This document shows, one piece after another, positions 1 through 6,556 of a DNA stretch of 9,082 nucleotides; within the stretch, counting starts at the first letter, position 1; each line of letters begins with the position of its first letter. The DNA comes from CAVSWN01 sp046728115 (lineage in GTDB: Bacteria > Acidobacteriota > Vicinamibacteria > Vicinamibacterales > CAVVIG01). Location of the stretch: positions 1 through 9,082 of the forward strand of contig JBKPDW010000217.1 in NCBI GenBank assembly GCA_046728115.1. Reading direction: 5' to 3'. The notes under the pieces are model-generated. The model ran no database searches, was not told the DNA's origin, and saw nothing but the letters and a program-made list of their open reading frames with translations. A program made the position numbers and the translations under genes.

Positions 1-4
1 ATGA

Positions 5-228
5 GAGGGCAGCGCTTGCGGTGGCCGTGCTCGTGGCGATAGACCGGATTTAGGTTCGACTAAAGTTCACCTAGGTTCGACTAACCGCCCCAACGCCAGC
101 AACCAGATCACGTTCCGCTATCCGAACTACAGCTGGGTCGCGATCGATGCCTTCCGCGAAACGTTTCCTTACGCGCGAACAGACTGGAACCGGCAGAACT
201 CCACCCGGACGCTGACGTGGCTGCTCGG
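5..228 (+). pseudogene. Remnant of an unidentified protein-coding gene, cut by the IS110-type fragment
   Basis: This frame is open from just after a TGA at 2-4 to a TGA at 392-394, but only about 5-228 looks like protein. It reads as a polar, aromatic-rich stretch including FRYPNYSWVAIDAFRETF followed by YARTDWNRQNSTRTLTWLLG. The balanced composition (Tyr, Trp, Phe, Asn, Thr) differs from the Arg/Pro/Ser-rich shadow frames around it. No start codon or ribosome site is seen, so it looks like an internal piece of a longer gene. At about 228 it meets the first codons of a transposase on the opposite strand, and beyond that the frame turns into low-quality sequence. I do not recognise the family; an envelope or surface protein is only a guess. 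The first 80 bases might instead be non-coding repeat that happens to stay open. Confidence 0.45.
51..84. repeat. Short direct repeat, 21-bp period
   Basis: The 13-mer TAGGTTCGACTAA occurs at 51-63 and again at 72-84, exactly 21 bp apart. In the frame of the remnant above, the period is seven codons and both copies encode LGST (LGSTKVH then LGSTNRP). It could be a small in-frame duplication or part of a dispersed non-coding repeat. Two copies are too few to decide. Confidence 0.6.
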
Positions 229-272
229 AATTCCGCTTTCGCAACGTCCACACCCACGAACGTGTCGCTCAT
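228..272 (-). pseudogene. 5' end of an IS110-family transposase, truncated
   Basis: Reading leftward from an ATG at 272-270, the first 15 codons give MSDTFVGVDVAKAEF. This matches the start of IS110-family (DEDD) transposases, in which the first catalytic Asp lies in the VGVDVAK motif; here that would be the Asp of GVDV. A GAGGAAG Shine-Dalgarno lies at 277-283 with normal spacing, which supports this as the true start. After the Phe codon the reading departs from the family: the Leu/Ala-rich RuvC-like core, the Tnp_20 domain and its serine are absent, and the DNA continues into the unrelated plus-strand remnant. The element is therefore decayed and cannot make a recombinase. Recognition rests on a 15-residue motif, backed by the ribosome site and the structured DNA upstream. 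Confidence 0.65.
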
Positions 273-303
273 CGCGCTTCCTCGTTGTTGTGATGTCCTG
301 GCC

Positions 304-448
304 CAGCCTTGCGATGCAGGGTTGTGCCCTTCGCAACTGTTCGGGCTCACGACGTGGCGCCGGCAACGCCCACGCTACCGTGCGGTCTGCCTGACCTGCG
401 GAAACATCGAGCTGTCGCCGACGCGACGTGGTCTTCTTGATTGAGAAG
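304..448 (-). ncRNA. Candidate relic of an IS110 bridge RNA / left-end non-coding region
   Basis: The stretch just upstream of the transposase start has four stem-loops. One at 304-339 has CAG and TTGCGA pairing with TCGCAA and CTG, an inner AGGG/CCCT helix and a 5-nt loop. One at 353-374 pairs CGTGG(g)CG with CGCCACG. A small one at 382-399 pairs GGTC with GACC plus an outer GC. A fourth at 433-448 pairs CTTCT with AGAAG. In IS110-group elements the bridge RNA is made from the non-coding left end, on the transposase strand, and has a 5' hairpin followed by target- and donor-binding loops. Location, strand and the order of hairpins fit this. The guide pairings cannot be tested because the right end and the insertion target are not present. 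The RNA ends are unknown, and the limits given are those of the visible hairpins. Confidence 0.35.
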
Positions 449-607
449 TAACGTCCAACGAGAAGATCCAACGAAACATTAGGGCCATCTCGCGGTTCGC
501 ATGACGCGTTCTCGGCCCTCGGCAGCGCCTCTCCCCTCACGACAGTCGCATGACCTGCCGAGCCACTGGGGAGCGTCTGCGGCCTGCATCCTCCGACACG
601 CACATGC
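449..607. other. Intergenic stretch with no recognised feature
   Basis: This stretch lies between the structured IS110-like left end and the start chosen for the membrane-protein gene. I see no convincing ORF, terminator or RNA gene in it. It may include the outer boundary of the IS110 element and the promoter of the downstream gene, but no insertion-site duplication or clear -35/-10 pair could be placed. Confidence 0.5.
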
Positions 608-2257
608 ATGAGCCAACACGAGGCGAAGCGCGCCAATGTTCTAAACTTTGTCAACCCGGTGGGACAAACATACGCAGCGACCGGCTCGGAGGCAACCGCT
701 GCCGGACGTCTGGTCGCTCTGCTATCGGCGTGCTTCATCTGCACCCACGCGCGCGTCGACCCCGACTTATGGGGTCATCTGCGATTTGGCCTCGATGCCG
801 TCGCCAGCGGCGACCTGCCGATCACCGATCCGTATTCGTTCACTCAGGACGTGCCGTGGATCAACCATGAGTGGCTGAGCGAAGTGGCACAGGCGATCGC
901 CTACCGCGCCGGCGGCGTGCTCGGCCTCGTGTTGTTGAAGGCGGTCATCCTGGCAGCGGCGTTCGCGATCCTCGCGGATGTCAGCCGCGAGATCGACGCG
1001 CGGTTCCGCTGGTGGCTGCTGGCGGCGAGCATCATCGGGGTCGCGCCCGCGGCGTTTACGATGCGGCCGCAGATCTGGACTCTCCTCGCGATTCCGCTGC
1101 TGTGGACAGCGCTGAACAACGTCCGGGGCCGACCCTTCGACGCTCGTCCTGAGCCTGTCGAAGGGAGAGCTCAGGGCAAGCACGTGGGTCGACCCCTGCG
1201 TTGGGTTCTCAAGTTGTTGGCGATTCCAGCGCTGTTCGCGTTGTGGGCGAACCTTCACGGCGGCTGGATCGTCGGCATGGGCGTCGGTGCGCTGTGGCTG
1301 GTGGGCCGCGCGATCGATCGATGGACGGTTTCAAAACCGACGTGGAGTCCGCCTTTAGGCGGACCTGAGGTCCGGCTGAAGCCGGACGCTACAGGTTTTG
1401 AAACCGGCGCCGCGCTGGCAGCGGGCCTGGCTGCGACGCTGCTCAATCCGTACGGCTGGCAGTTATGGCGGTTCCTGCTGACGACCGTGCGGCCGTCGCG
1501 GGCGATCAGCGAGTGGCGGCCTGTGTGGGAGCAAGACGATGTCACGTCCGCTCTGATCTGGGCTGTCATCATGCTCGTGATCGTCGCGCCGACGCTCGCG
1601 CGCCGGCGGGCGGCGATCACATGGGCCGGCGCACTGCCGGTTGCCTGGCTCGGCGTCATGAGCTTGTTCGTCGCACGGCTGGTTCCGTTGTTCGGTGAAG
1701 TCGCGCTTCTGGGTTTGGCGAGCGCGTGGCGATCCCTGGATGGGATCGGAGCCCCAGCTGCGGCGAGACCGCCTGGCCGTCTGATTGTGGACGCGGTCGC
1801 GGTGGCCGCGATCAGTGTCGCCAACCTTGTCACCGAAACGCGATGTCTGGCCATCAACGACAACTGGACGCCAGATCTCCACGCCGCCTCCGCGCTCGCG
1901 TCGCCGACGGCGCAAGGCCGCCTCGTGCTGCCGTTCAACTGGGGCGAATATGCGATTTGGCACTTCGGACCACGGTTGCGCGTCTCGATCGACGGACGCC
2001 GGGAAACCGTCTACAGCGACCGGGTTGTCGGCATTCAGTCGGCCGCTGCCCACGGACTGCCGGCAGGTCTCGAGTATTTGCGGCACACACGACCGGAGTA
2101 CGTGTGGCTGTTATCGAGCGCAGCCGCGCCGACGGCGGCATGGCTGAAAGCGAACGGCTACCGCGTGGACGTCGACACCGGCACCTCGTTCGTCGCGTCG
2201 CGCGGCGATCTGCCGCCGCTTACAATTGCGGCTCCGCTACCCAGGTGTTTTCCGTAG
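608..2257 (+). CDS. Polytopic membrane protein with a C-terminal extracytoplasmic domain, possibly GT-C-like
   Basis: This 549-residue protein is anchored in the inner membrane. Hydrophobic segments lie near residues 34-48, 101-124, 134-150, 154-170, 199-236 (probably two), 312-330, 337-372 (probably two) and 392-406. The first loop has the motif DPDLWGHLRFG (51-61), then DPYSFT (74-79) and NHEWLSE (86-92). An acidic pair just after the first membrane segment is where GT-C glycosyltransferases carry catalytic Asp, so a lipid-linked sugar transferase is possible but unproven. Residues 407-549 form a soluble tail with FNWGEYAIW (443-451) and DGRRETVYSD (462-471), which resembles uncharacterised acidobacterial membrane proteins. 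Residues 176-190 and 240-267 are encoded by palindromic repeats and are probably not ancestral. The start is uncertain: there is no Shine-Dalgarno before 608, and the first 30 residues are not hydrophobic. The gene stands alone and converges on the kinase gene. Confidence 0.8.
   Translation: MSQHEAKRANVLNFVNPVGQTYAATGSEATAAGRLVALLSACFICTHARVDPDLWGHLRFGLDAVASGDLPITDPYSFTQDVPWINHEWLSEVAQAIAYRAGGVLGLVLLKAVILAAAFAILADVSREIDARFRWWLLAASIIGVAPAAFTMRPQIWTLLAIPLLWTALNNVRGRPFDARPEPVEGRAQGKHVGRPLRWVLKLLAIPALFALWANLHGGWIVGMGVGALWLVGRAIDRWTVSKPTWSPPLGGPEVRLKPDATGFETGAALAAGLAATLLNPYGWQLWRFLLTTVRPSRAISEWRPVWEQDDVTSALIWAVIMLVIVAPTLARRRAAITWAGALPVAWLGVMSLFVARLVPLFGEVALLGLASAWRSLDGIGAPAAARPPGRLIVDAVAVAAISVANLVTETRCLAINDNWTPDLHAASALASPTAQGRLVLPFNWGEYAIWHFGPRLRVSIDGRRETVYSDRVVGIQSAAAHGLPAGLEYLRHTRPEYVWLLSSAAAPTAAWLKANGYRVDVDTGTSFVASRGDLPPLTIAAPLPRCFP
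647..668. promoter_or_regulatory. Inverted repeat with promoter-like hexamers inside the assigned N-terminus
   Basis: TTTGTC (647-652) and GACAAA (663-668) form an inverted repeat with a 10-nt centre. The left arm overlaps TTGTCA (648-653), which resembles a -35 box and stands 17 bp before TACGCA (671-676), a poor -10. The site lies within the first 23 codons of the membrane-protein ORF. No ATG, GTG or TTG start follows soon in frame, so this may be chance. It could also be an operator. Confidence 0.25.
1133..1175. repeat. Dispersed palindromic repeat, translated in frame (PVEG type)
   Basis: CCCTTCGAC (1133-1141) is inverted as GTCGAAGGG (1157-1165), and CCTGAGC (1148-1154) is inverted as GCTCAGG (1169-1175), giving two overlapping alternative hairpins. 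The core CTCGTCCTGAGCCTGTCGAA is a well-known interspersed repeat of many GC-rich genomes, usually between genes. Here it encodes residues 176-190 of the membrane protein (PFDARPEPVEGRAQG), in the short cytoplasmic or periplasmic loop between two hydrophobic blocks. The frame is kept. Confidence 0.8.
1326..1406. repeat. Compound palindromic repeat with inverted ends, translated in frame (VRLKPDAT type)
   Basis: The 13-bp ends CGGTTTCAAAACC (1326-1338) and GGTTTTGAAACCG (1394-1406) are perfect inverted repeats. Between them lie two related hairpins with 8-bp stems, GTCCGCCT/AGGCGGAC (1347-1364) and GTCCGGCT/AGCCGGAC (1370-1387). The unit is 81 bp, exactly 27 codons, and supplies the residues around GGPEVRLKPDATGFE in the membrane protein. 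The peptide VRLKPDAT is, from my knowledge, a recurring translated repeat in Vicinamibacteria-type genomes. The structure suggests a REP- or MITE-like element that inserted into, and was tolerated by, a loop of the protein. Confidence 0.85.
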
Positions 2258-2261
2258 AGCA

Positions 2262-2290
2262 CGCTACAGCGTTTTCGGATCGGTGTAGCG
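2262..2290 (+). terminator. Weak hairpin after the membrane-protein gene
   Basis: CGCTACA (2262-2268) pairs with TGTAGCG (2284-2290) around a 15-nt loop, beginning 5 bases after the TAG stop at 2255-2257. The position suits a terminator. However, the stem is only 7 bp and the T-run lies inside the loop rather than after the stem, so the call is tentative. Confidence 0.3.
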
Positions 2291-2635
2291 CGCGGTGATG
2301 GCTGTCAGTCCTTGGTACCTCGTGCTTTGTGCCTGGTCCGTCCGCGAGTCCAGGGTCCACCGCCCCAGTCGCCCTTGGCGGCGTGATGCGCCGTCAGGAC
2401 CCGGAACCGGGTGAAGCGAGCGCTACCGATGGATTCTCCGACGGCCTCGCACTCGAGGGCCTTGTGCGGACCGCGTTGGACCGAGCGTGATCGGCGTCAG
2501 GCGATAAAACGCGGCCGAGGGCCGCCCAGCCGCGTCGATCGAGGCGGGTCACGGGATCTGGCGAATCACCGCATGCTGACGTGTTCGTGCGGCATGCCGA
2601 TCGCATCCCATCGACGCGGCCATCGACAGGCGCGC

Positions 2636-2662
2636 CCGAGCGCCGCGTTTTTCCACGCTCGG
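2636..2662 (-). terminator. Weak hairpin downstream of the kinase gene
   Basis: CCGAGCG (2636-2642) pairs with CGCTCGG (2656-2662) with a 13-nt loop, about 58 bp past the kinase stop on the - strand. There is no T-tract after the stem. It could help end kinase transcription but is not canonical. Confidence 0.25.
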
Positions 2663-2719
2663 TCCCCGCGGGCGGCAGAAGGCCCTCGAGTACGAGGCGC
2701 GCGGTGGAATGTGATGCTT

Positions 2720-5700
2720 TCAGCGAGTGGAATCGCCGAACAACGGCGCGAGATCGATCCGCTTCGCGAGCTGATCGCTGTTGGCTTCCTTGCGGATGTC
2801 TTCCGCGATCCGGCGGGCTTCAGCGGAATGGCGGGCCGCGTCAACCGCACGGTCCGTTCGACTCAACACGGCCGCCAGCAGGTAGTGGCTCTGCGCCAGC
2901 AGCGTCCGCAACCCGAGTTTCTCGCTGATCGCCGCCGCGCCTTCGAGTTCGCGCCGAGCGCCGGCATAATCTTTCGCGTCGAATAGACTCTGGGCGAGAT
3001 AGATCGACGACTCCACGGCCAGGTACTTCAACCCGAGCTTGTTCGATTCGTCGACCAGCTCTCTCAAGCCTTTGACGGCCGCCTGGCCCCGACCGTCCCT
3101 GACAGCAACCTTGGCCAGATTCAGCTTCGCGCGCAGCACGACGTTGCGGTCGGTTACGCGCGCCGACGCCTGCAGCGACTGCTCGAAAAGGGAGCGGGCA
3201 TTCTTGAAATCGCCCTGGTAGTAAAAGCGCTCGCCCTGGAAATCGAGCGTCTGGGCCACCAGCCCCTGATTGTTGAGTTGCCGCGCAAGGTCGAGCGCTT
3301 CCTCGAGATTCTTCTGGGCTTCGTCGCCTTTGCCGATCTGGCTGAGCGCGCTGCCGTACCCGCTGAGGATCTCGGCCAGCCAGAAGCTGCGATCCTGGAG
3401 CGTTCGAAACGTCTTCAGCGCCTCTTCTTTCGCATTGACGGCTGCGCCGTATCGGCCCTGGTACTCGAACAGCGCCCCCATGCTGTACGACTCGATGGCC
3501 GCGCCGCGCTTGTCTCCGCCCGTGCGGCGAAGTTCCAGGGCGCGAAGATAGTACCCCAGCGCCTGCTCGTAATCGCCTCGTTTCGACGATGTCTCCGCGA
3601 GATTGTGGACGCTGTCGGCGATGTCGCCGCTGACCTTCAGCTTCTCGCGCAGTTGGAGCGCCCGCTCGAAGTACGTCTGCGCGTCCTCGTATTGGCCTTT
3701 GGCCAGATACACGCTGCCGATGTTGTTCAGACAGAGCGCCTCGAAGTTCTGGTTCCCGGTGTCTCGTTGAATCTGCAGCGATTCCTTGAACAGCTGCAAT
3801 CCCTGATCGTACTGCCCCCGATCGTCGTAGAACGTGCCGAGATTGATCAGAGTCGTACCGAGCCCGCGCTTGTCGCCGATTTCGCGTTGCAGCTGTTCGG
3901 CCTCCTTGTAGCTGGCCAGCGCTGCATCGGCCTGGCCCAGTCGATTCTGCACCTGGGCAATTTCTCCCAGCGTTACAGCGATGCCGCGCTTCTGTCCGAT
4001 CCTTCGCTTGATCACGAGCGATTCCTGATAGTTACGGAGCGCTTCGTCCGGCTTGCTGAGACGCTTGTACGCCACGCCGATCGCGTTGAGAACGTCCGCC
4101 CGCTGCTCGTCGTTCTCGAGTTGAATGGCAAGGGTCAAGGCGTTGTTCAAGTGCTCGAGCGCCGGCTGCGCATTCCCTCGCCGGATCTCGACCCGCCCCA
4201 TCGCAAAGAGCCCGCTGACGAATTTCGGGTCGCGTGCCAGCACTTCTGCGTATTCGTTCTGCGCCTTTTCGAGGAGTCCGGTGTCCTCGTACAGACGTCC
4301 CAGCGTGAATCTGACGTCTGTATCCCCAGGTGTCACCTTGACCAGGTTTTCGTACGACTGGATGGCCTTCTGGTTGTCGTTCAGAATCCGCGCGTGCGCA
4401 GCCTCGATCAAATATCGTTCGCGAGGCGGCAGCTTCTGGCTCAACTCCACGGCCCGACGGGACGTTTGCTCGGCCTGGGCGTCCTGACCGAGGCTGGCGT
4501 ACGTCTGTGCCAGTCTCGATTGGGCGAGCGCAAAGTCGGGATCCTGGCTCGTCGCCGCCTCGAACCGCTTGAGCGCGTCGAGGTTCTTGCCCTGCCGTGC
4601 CATCTGCAGGCCGTCGTTGTAATCGCGCAGCGCCTGCAGCGACGTCGACGACGGCTTGAACGCGTTCGCCTGCAGTTCCTTGAGCAGGTCTGGAGACGCG
4701 GCCACGTTCTGTTGAATGGATCGCGCGAGATCGTCGATCGCCTTCAGAAGGTCCTTTTCGCCCGGCGCTTCGACCTTCAGCGGAACGGTTCGCTGGTGCT
4801 TGTAGTCCTGAAACGTCGCGTCGATCCGGATCTTGTCGCCGGCGCGCAGATATTGCCCCCACAGAATGGTATCGGCGTTGGTGAACTCCGCCAGGCGGCG
4901 AAGCGACTCGGCGTCGAACGAGGCATCCGGTGCGATGCGCAAATCGCGCAGCGTCTGATCCAACCGATCGGGCGAAACCGTTCTGAAGGCGGCGGACTGA
5001 CCGACATCGGTCCTCAACATCTCGGCGAGACTCGTTCCGAGCCACGCGAGCGACGGATCGCCGGAGGCGTTGCGGAACGGCAGGATGGCGAGCGTGGCGC
5101 CTTGACCCAGCGTCACCGTTTTCGATGGCGGCGCCGGTTGGAGCCCGCGACGTACAGCCGTGCCCCCCGCCGCGAGCGCGACCGCGGCAACGAGTCCCGC
5201 TGCGCTCTTCCACACCCAGGGACGCCGCCACACCGGCGGCCGGGGTTTCTCGGTCTCATGATGCGCGTCGAGATCGGCGATGATCTCTTCGACACGCTGA
5301 TACCGAAGCGCGGGATCGCGCTCCAGACATCGGCCCACGATGCCGGCGAGGTACGGAGGCAGGTCGGCGTGGAACGTGCGCGCATCCGGCGCTGGCTTGT
5401 GCAGACGCGCCGACAGCCGGCTCATCGGCGTCTCGCCGCTGAATGGACGCTGTCCTGTGAAGAGCTCGAACAGAATGATGCCGAGTGTGAAAATGTCGGA
5501 GCGGAAGTCGGCGGCTTCGCCCATCGCCTGCTCGGGCGCCATGTACTCGACGGTGCCGAGCATGGTGCCGGCTGCCGTGTACTGCGTCGCCTCAATCGAT
5601 CGCGCGAGCCCGAAATCCATCAGATAGGCCTGACCGGCGCGGTCGATCATGATGTTCGCCGGCTTGAGGTCTCTATGCGCGACACCCGCCTGATGCGCCG

Positions 5701-6313
5701 CAGCCAGGCCCTCGCACACCTGTCGGCCGATGGACAACGCCAGATCGAGCGGCAGCCTTTCACGTCTGATCATCGTGGCGAGATCGACGCCCTCGATCAA
5801 CGACATCGAGATGAATTTCGTCGTGCCGACCTGACCGAGGTCGTGGATGCGCACGACGTTCTTGTGCGTGATATGGCGCGCGATCGAAAGTTCGCGCTTG
5901 AATCGCGCGTCCGCATCCGCGTGGCTGGCGTACTCGGGCCTGATCACTTTCAGCGCCACGGCTTCGCCGAGCTCCTGATCCCACGCCTGGTACACGTGGC
6001 CCATGCCGCCAGAGCCGAGCAGCTTGATGACGCGATAGCGGCCGAACGACTCGCCGACGAGAAGCGAGCTGTGCTGTGACCACGATGAAGCGGATGCCCG
6101 GCTCGCCGGGACAGCCGCCGTTTCATCGCCAGCGTTGCTCCGCGGCGGGATCGTCGCGGCCTCAGCTTCTGGCGTGGAGGCTGGTCTGTCGGCCGTTACA
6201 CCAATGACAGTCCCGATGTCGCCGTCGTTTACATGTGGAGGAAATGGCGTAGAGCACCGAAAGCAGCGCTCGAGCGGCGCCGGCGTTTCTGTTCCGCAAG
6301 CTGGGCAGATCAT
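2720..6313 (-). CDS. Transmembrane Ser/Thr protein kinase with zinc ribbon, TolB-like domain and TPR array
   Basis: This 1197-residue protein is predicted to phosphorylate Ser/Thr in the cytoplasm and to bind proteins through its C-terminal half. An N-terminal zinc ribbon has Cys 3, 6, 17 and 20. The Hanks-type kinase domain spans about 93-350, with glycine loop GSGGMG (100-105), Lys122, Glu141, HRDLKPAN (213-220, Asp215 catalytic), DFG (233-235) and APE (259-261). All key residues are present, so it should be active; the HRD arginine suggests activation-loop control. One membrane segment lies near 367-387. Residues 403-545 resemble the TolB-like region found in such kinases (LAILPFRNASGDPSLAWLG). 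Residues 556 to about 1176 are TPRs, the last eleven at a 40-residue period. By topology, TolB-like and TPR parts would be extracytoplasmic. The ATG at 6313 has no clear Shine-Dalgarno, but it places the zinc ribbon correctly. The gene is divergent from a small exported-protein gene. The substrate is unknown. Confidence 0.93.
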   Translation of the reverse strand: MICPACGTETPAPLERCFRCSTPFPPHVNDGDIGTVIGVTADRPASTPEAEAATIPPRSNAGDETAAVPASRASASSWSQHSSLLVGESFGRYRVIKLLGSGGMGHVYQAWDQELGEAVALKVIRPEYASHADADARFKRELSIARHITHKNVVRIHDLGQVGTTKFISMSLIEGVDLATMIRRERLPLDLALSIGRQVCEGLAAAHQAGVAHRDLKPANIMIDRAGQAYLMDFGLARSIEATQYTAAGTMLGTVEYMAPEQAMGEAADFRSDIFTLGIILFELFTGQRPFSGETPMSRLSARLHKPAPDARTFHADLPPYLAGIVGRCLERDPALRYQRVEEIIADLDAHHETEKPRPPVWRRPWVWKSAAGLVAAVALAAGGTAVRRGLQPAPPSKTVTLGQGATLAILPFRNASGDPSLAWLGTSLAEMLRTDVGQSAAFRTVSPDRLDQTLRDLRIAPDASFDAESLRRLAEFTNADTILWGQYLRAGDKIRIDATFQDYKHQRTVPLKVEAPGEKDLLKAIDDLARSIQQNVAASPDLLKELQANAFKPSSTSLQALRDYNDGLQMARQGKNLDALKRFEAATSQDPDFALAQSRLAQTYASLGQDAQAEQTSRRAVELSQKLPPRERYLIEAAHARILNDNQKAIQSYENLVKVTPGDTDVRFTLGRLYEDTGLLEKAQNEYAEVLARDPKFVSGLFAMGRVEIRRGNAQPALEHLNNALTLAIQLENDEQRADVLNAIGVAYKRLSKPDEALRNYQESLVIKRRIGQKRGIAVTLGEIAQVQNRLGQADAALASYKEAEQLQREIGDKRGLGTTLINLGTFYDDRGQYDQGLQLFKESLQIQRDTGNQNFEALCLNNIGSVYLAKGQYEDAQTYFERALQLREKLKVSGDIADSVHNLAETSSKRGDYEQALGYYLRALELRRTGGDKRGAAIESYSMGALFEYQGRYGAAVNAKEEALKTFRTLQDRSFWLAEILSGYGSALSQIGKGDEAQKNLEEALDLARQLNNQGLVAQTLDFQGERFYYQGDFKNARSLFEQSLQASARVTDRNVVLRAKLNLAKVAVRDGRGQAAVKGLRELVDESNKLGLKYLAVESSIYLAQSLFDAKDYAGARRELEGAAAISEKLGLRTLLAQSHYLLAAVLSRTDRAVDAARHSAEARRIAEDIRKEANSDQLAKRIDLAPLFGDSTR

Positions 6314-6399
6314 GAAATGCGGTCGAACGACTGAGGTGCTTATCAGTTAAGACCGTCAGCCTGCTGCAGTTTACCAAGCAGCTGTCGATACGGGCAGTG

Positions 6400-6437
6400 T
6401 CACCGAACTGCTGAGTTGCAACTCCCCTTGTCGGTGA
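6400..6437. promoter_or_regulatory. Nested palindrome between divergent genes, candidate operator
   Basis: TCACCGA (6400-6406) and TCGGTGA (6431-6437) form an inverted repeat around a perfect 12-bp palindrome, GAGTTGCAACTC (6413-6424). An alternative AACT-GCTG-AGTT hairpin (6406-6417) overlaps it. The site is in the 243-bp gap between the kinase start (6313, -) and the small exported protein start (6557, +). It lies about 87 and 120 bp from those starts, well placed for a regulator acting on both. No regulator gene is visible in the window, and I could not place confident -35/-10 boxes for either gene. Confidence 0.4.
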
Positions 6438-6544
6438 GTCACAAGCTCCATGACTTGACGAGAGCAGTCATCTGAGCGAGGACTGATGCGCTTTATGGAA
6501 CCCTAACAAAAACGCGCCGCGAAACACTCTACACTTTCAGTTCT

Positions 6545-6550
6545 GGGAGG
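6545..6550 (+). promoter_or_regulatory. Shine-Dalgarno of the small exported protein
   Basis: GGGAGG lies 6 nt before the ATG at 6557. It is the clearest ribosome site of the three intact genes and fixes that start. The kinase gene, whose start faces it across the shared gap, lacks anything comparable. Confidence 0.75.
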
Positions 6551-6556
6551 TTTTCC

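Larger units (their letters stand above)
2258..2719. other. Convergent intergenic region, no convincing gene
   Basis: This lies between the stop codons of the membrane-protein gene (+) and the kinase gene (-). Longer open frames here are either low-quality or antisense to the kinase C-terminus. A 34-codon ORF at 2386-2490 (+) begins MRRQDPEPGEASATDGF and has an acidic, protein-like composition, but it has no Shine-Dalgarno or recognised relative. A perfect ACCCGG-AA-CCGGGT palindrome sits at 2399-2412. Two weak hairpins near the two gene ends are listed separately. Confidence 0.6.

Noticed and set aside
169..744. A 191-codon minus-strand ORF covering the IS110 left end and the start of the membrane-protein gene
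   Set aside because: It has low-complexity Arg/Ser composition, overlaps the structured RNA-like region and the transposase start in another frame, and ends without any family likeness.
2411..2986. A 191-codon plus-strand ORF at the kinase 3' end
   Set aside because: Its second half is the antisense of the kinase tail, and its first half is low-quality intergenic sequence.
3278..6079. A 933-codon plus-strand ORF lying wholly antisense to the kinase gene
   Set aside because: It is codon-aligned with the kinase frame, where antisense stops would need TTA, CTA or TCA sense codons, which are rare in GC-rich genes. The sense strand has full kinase and TPR motifs, while the antisense product is Arg/Leu/Val-rich with no domain.
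6530..6535. TACACT as a -10 box for the small exported protein
   Set aside because: No -35 hexamer lies at suitable spacing, and the implied start of transcription would fall at the Shine-Dalgarno. GGAAC at 6497-6501 is too far away for an ECF-type promoter.
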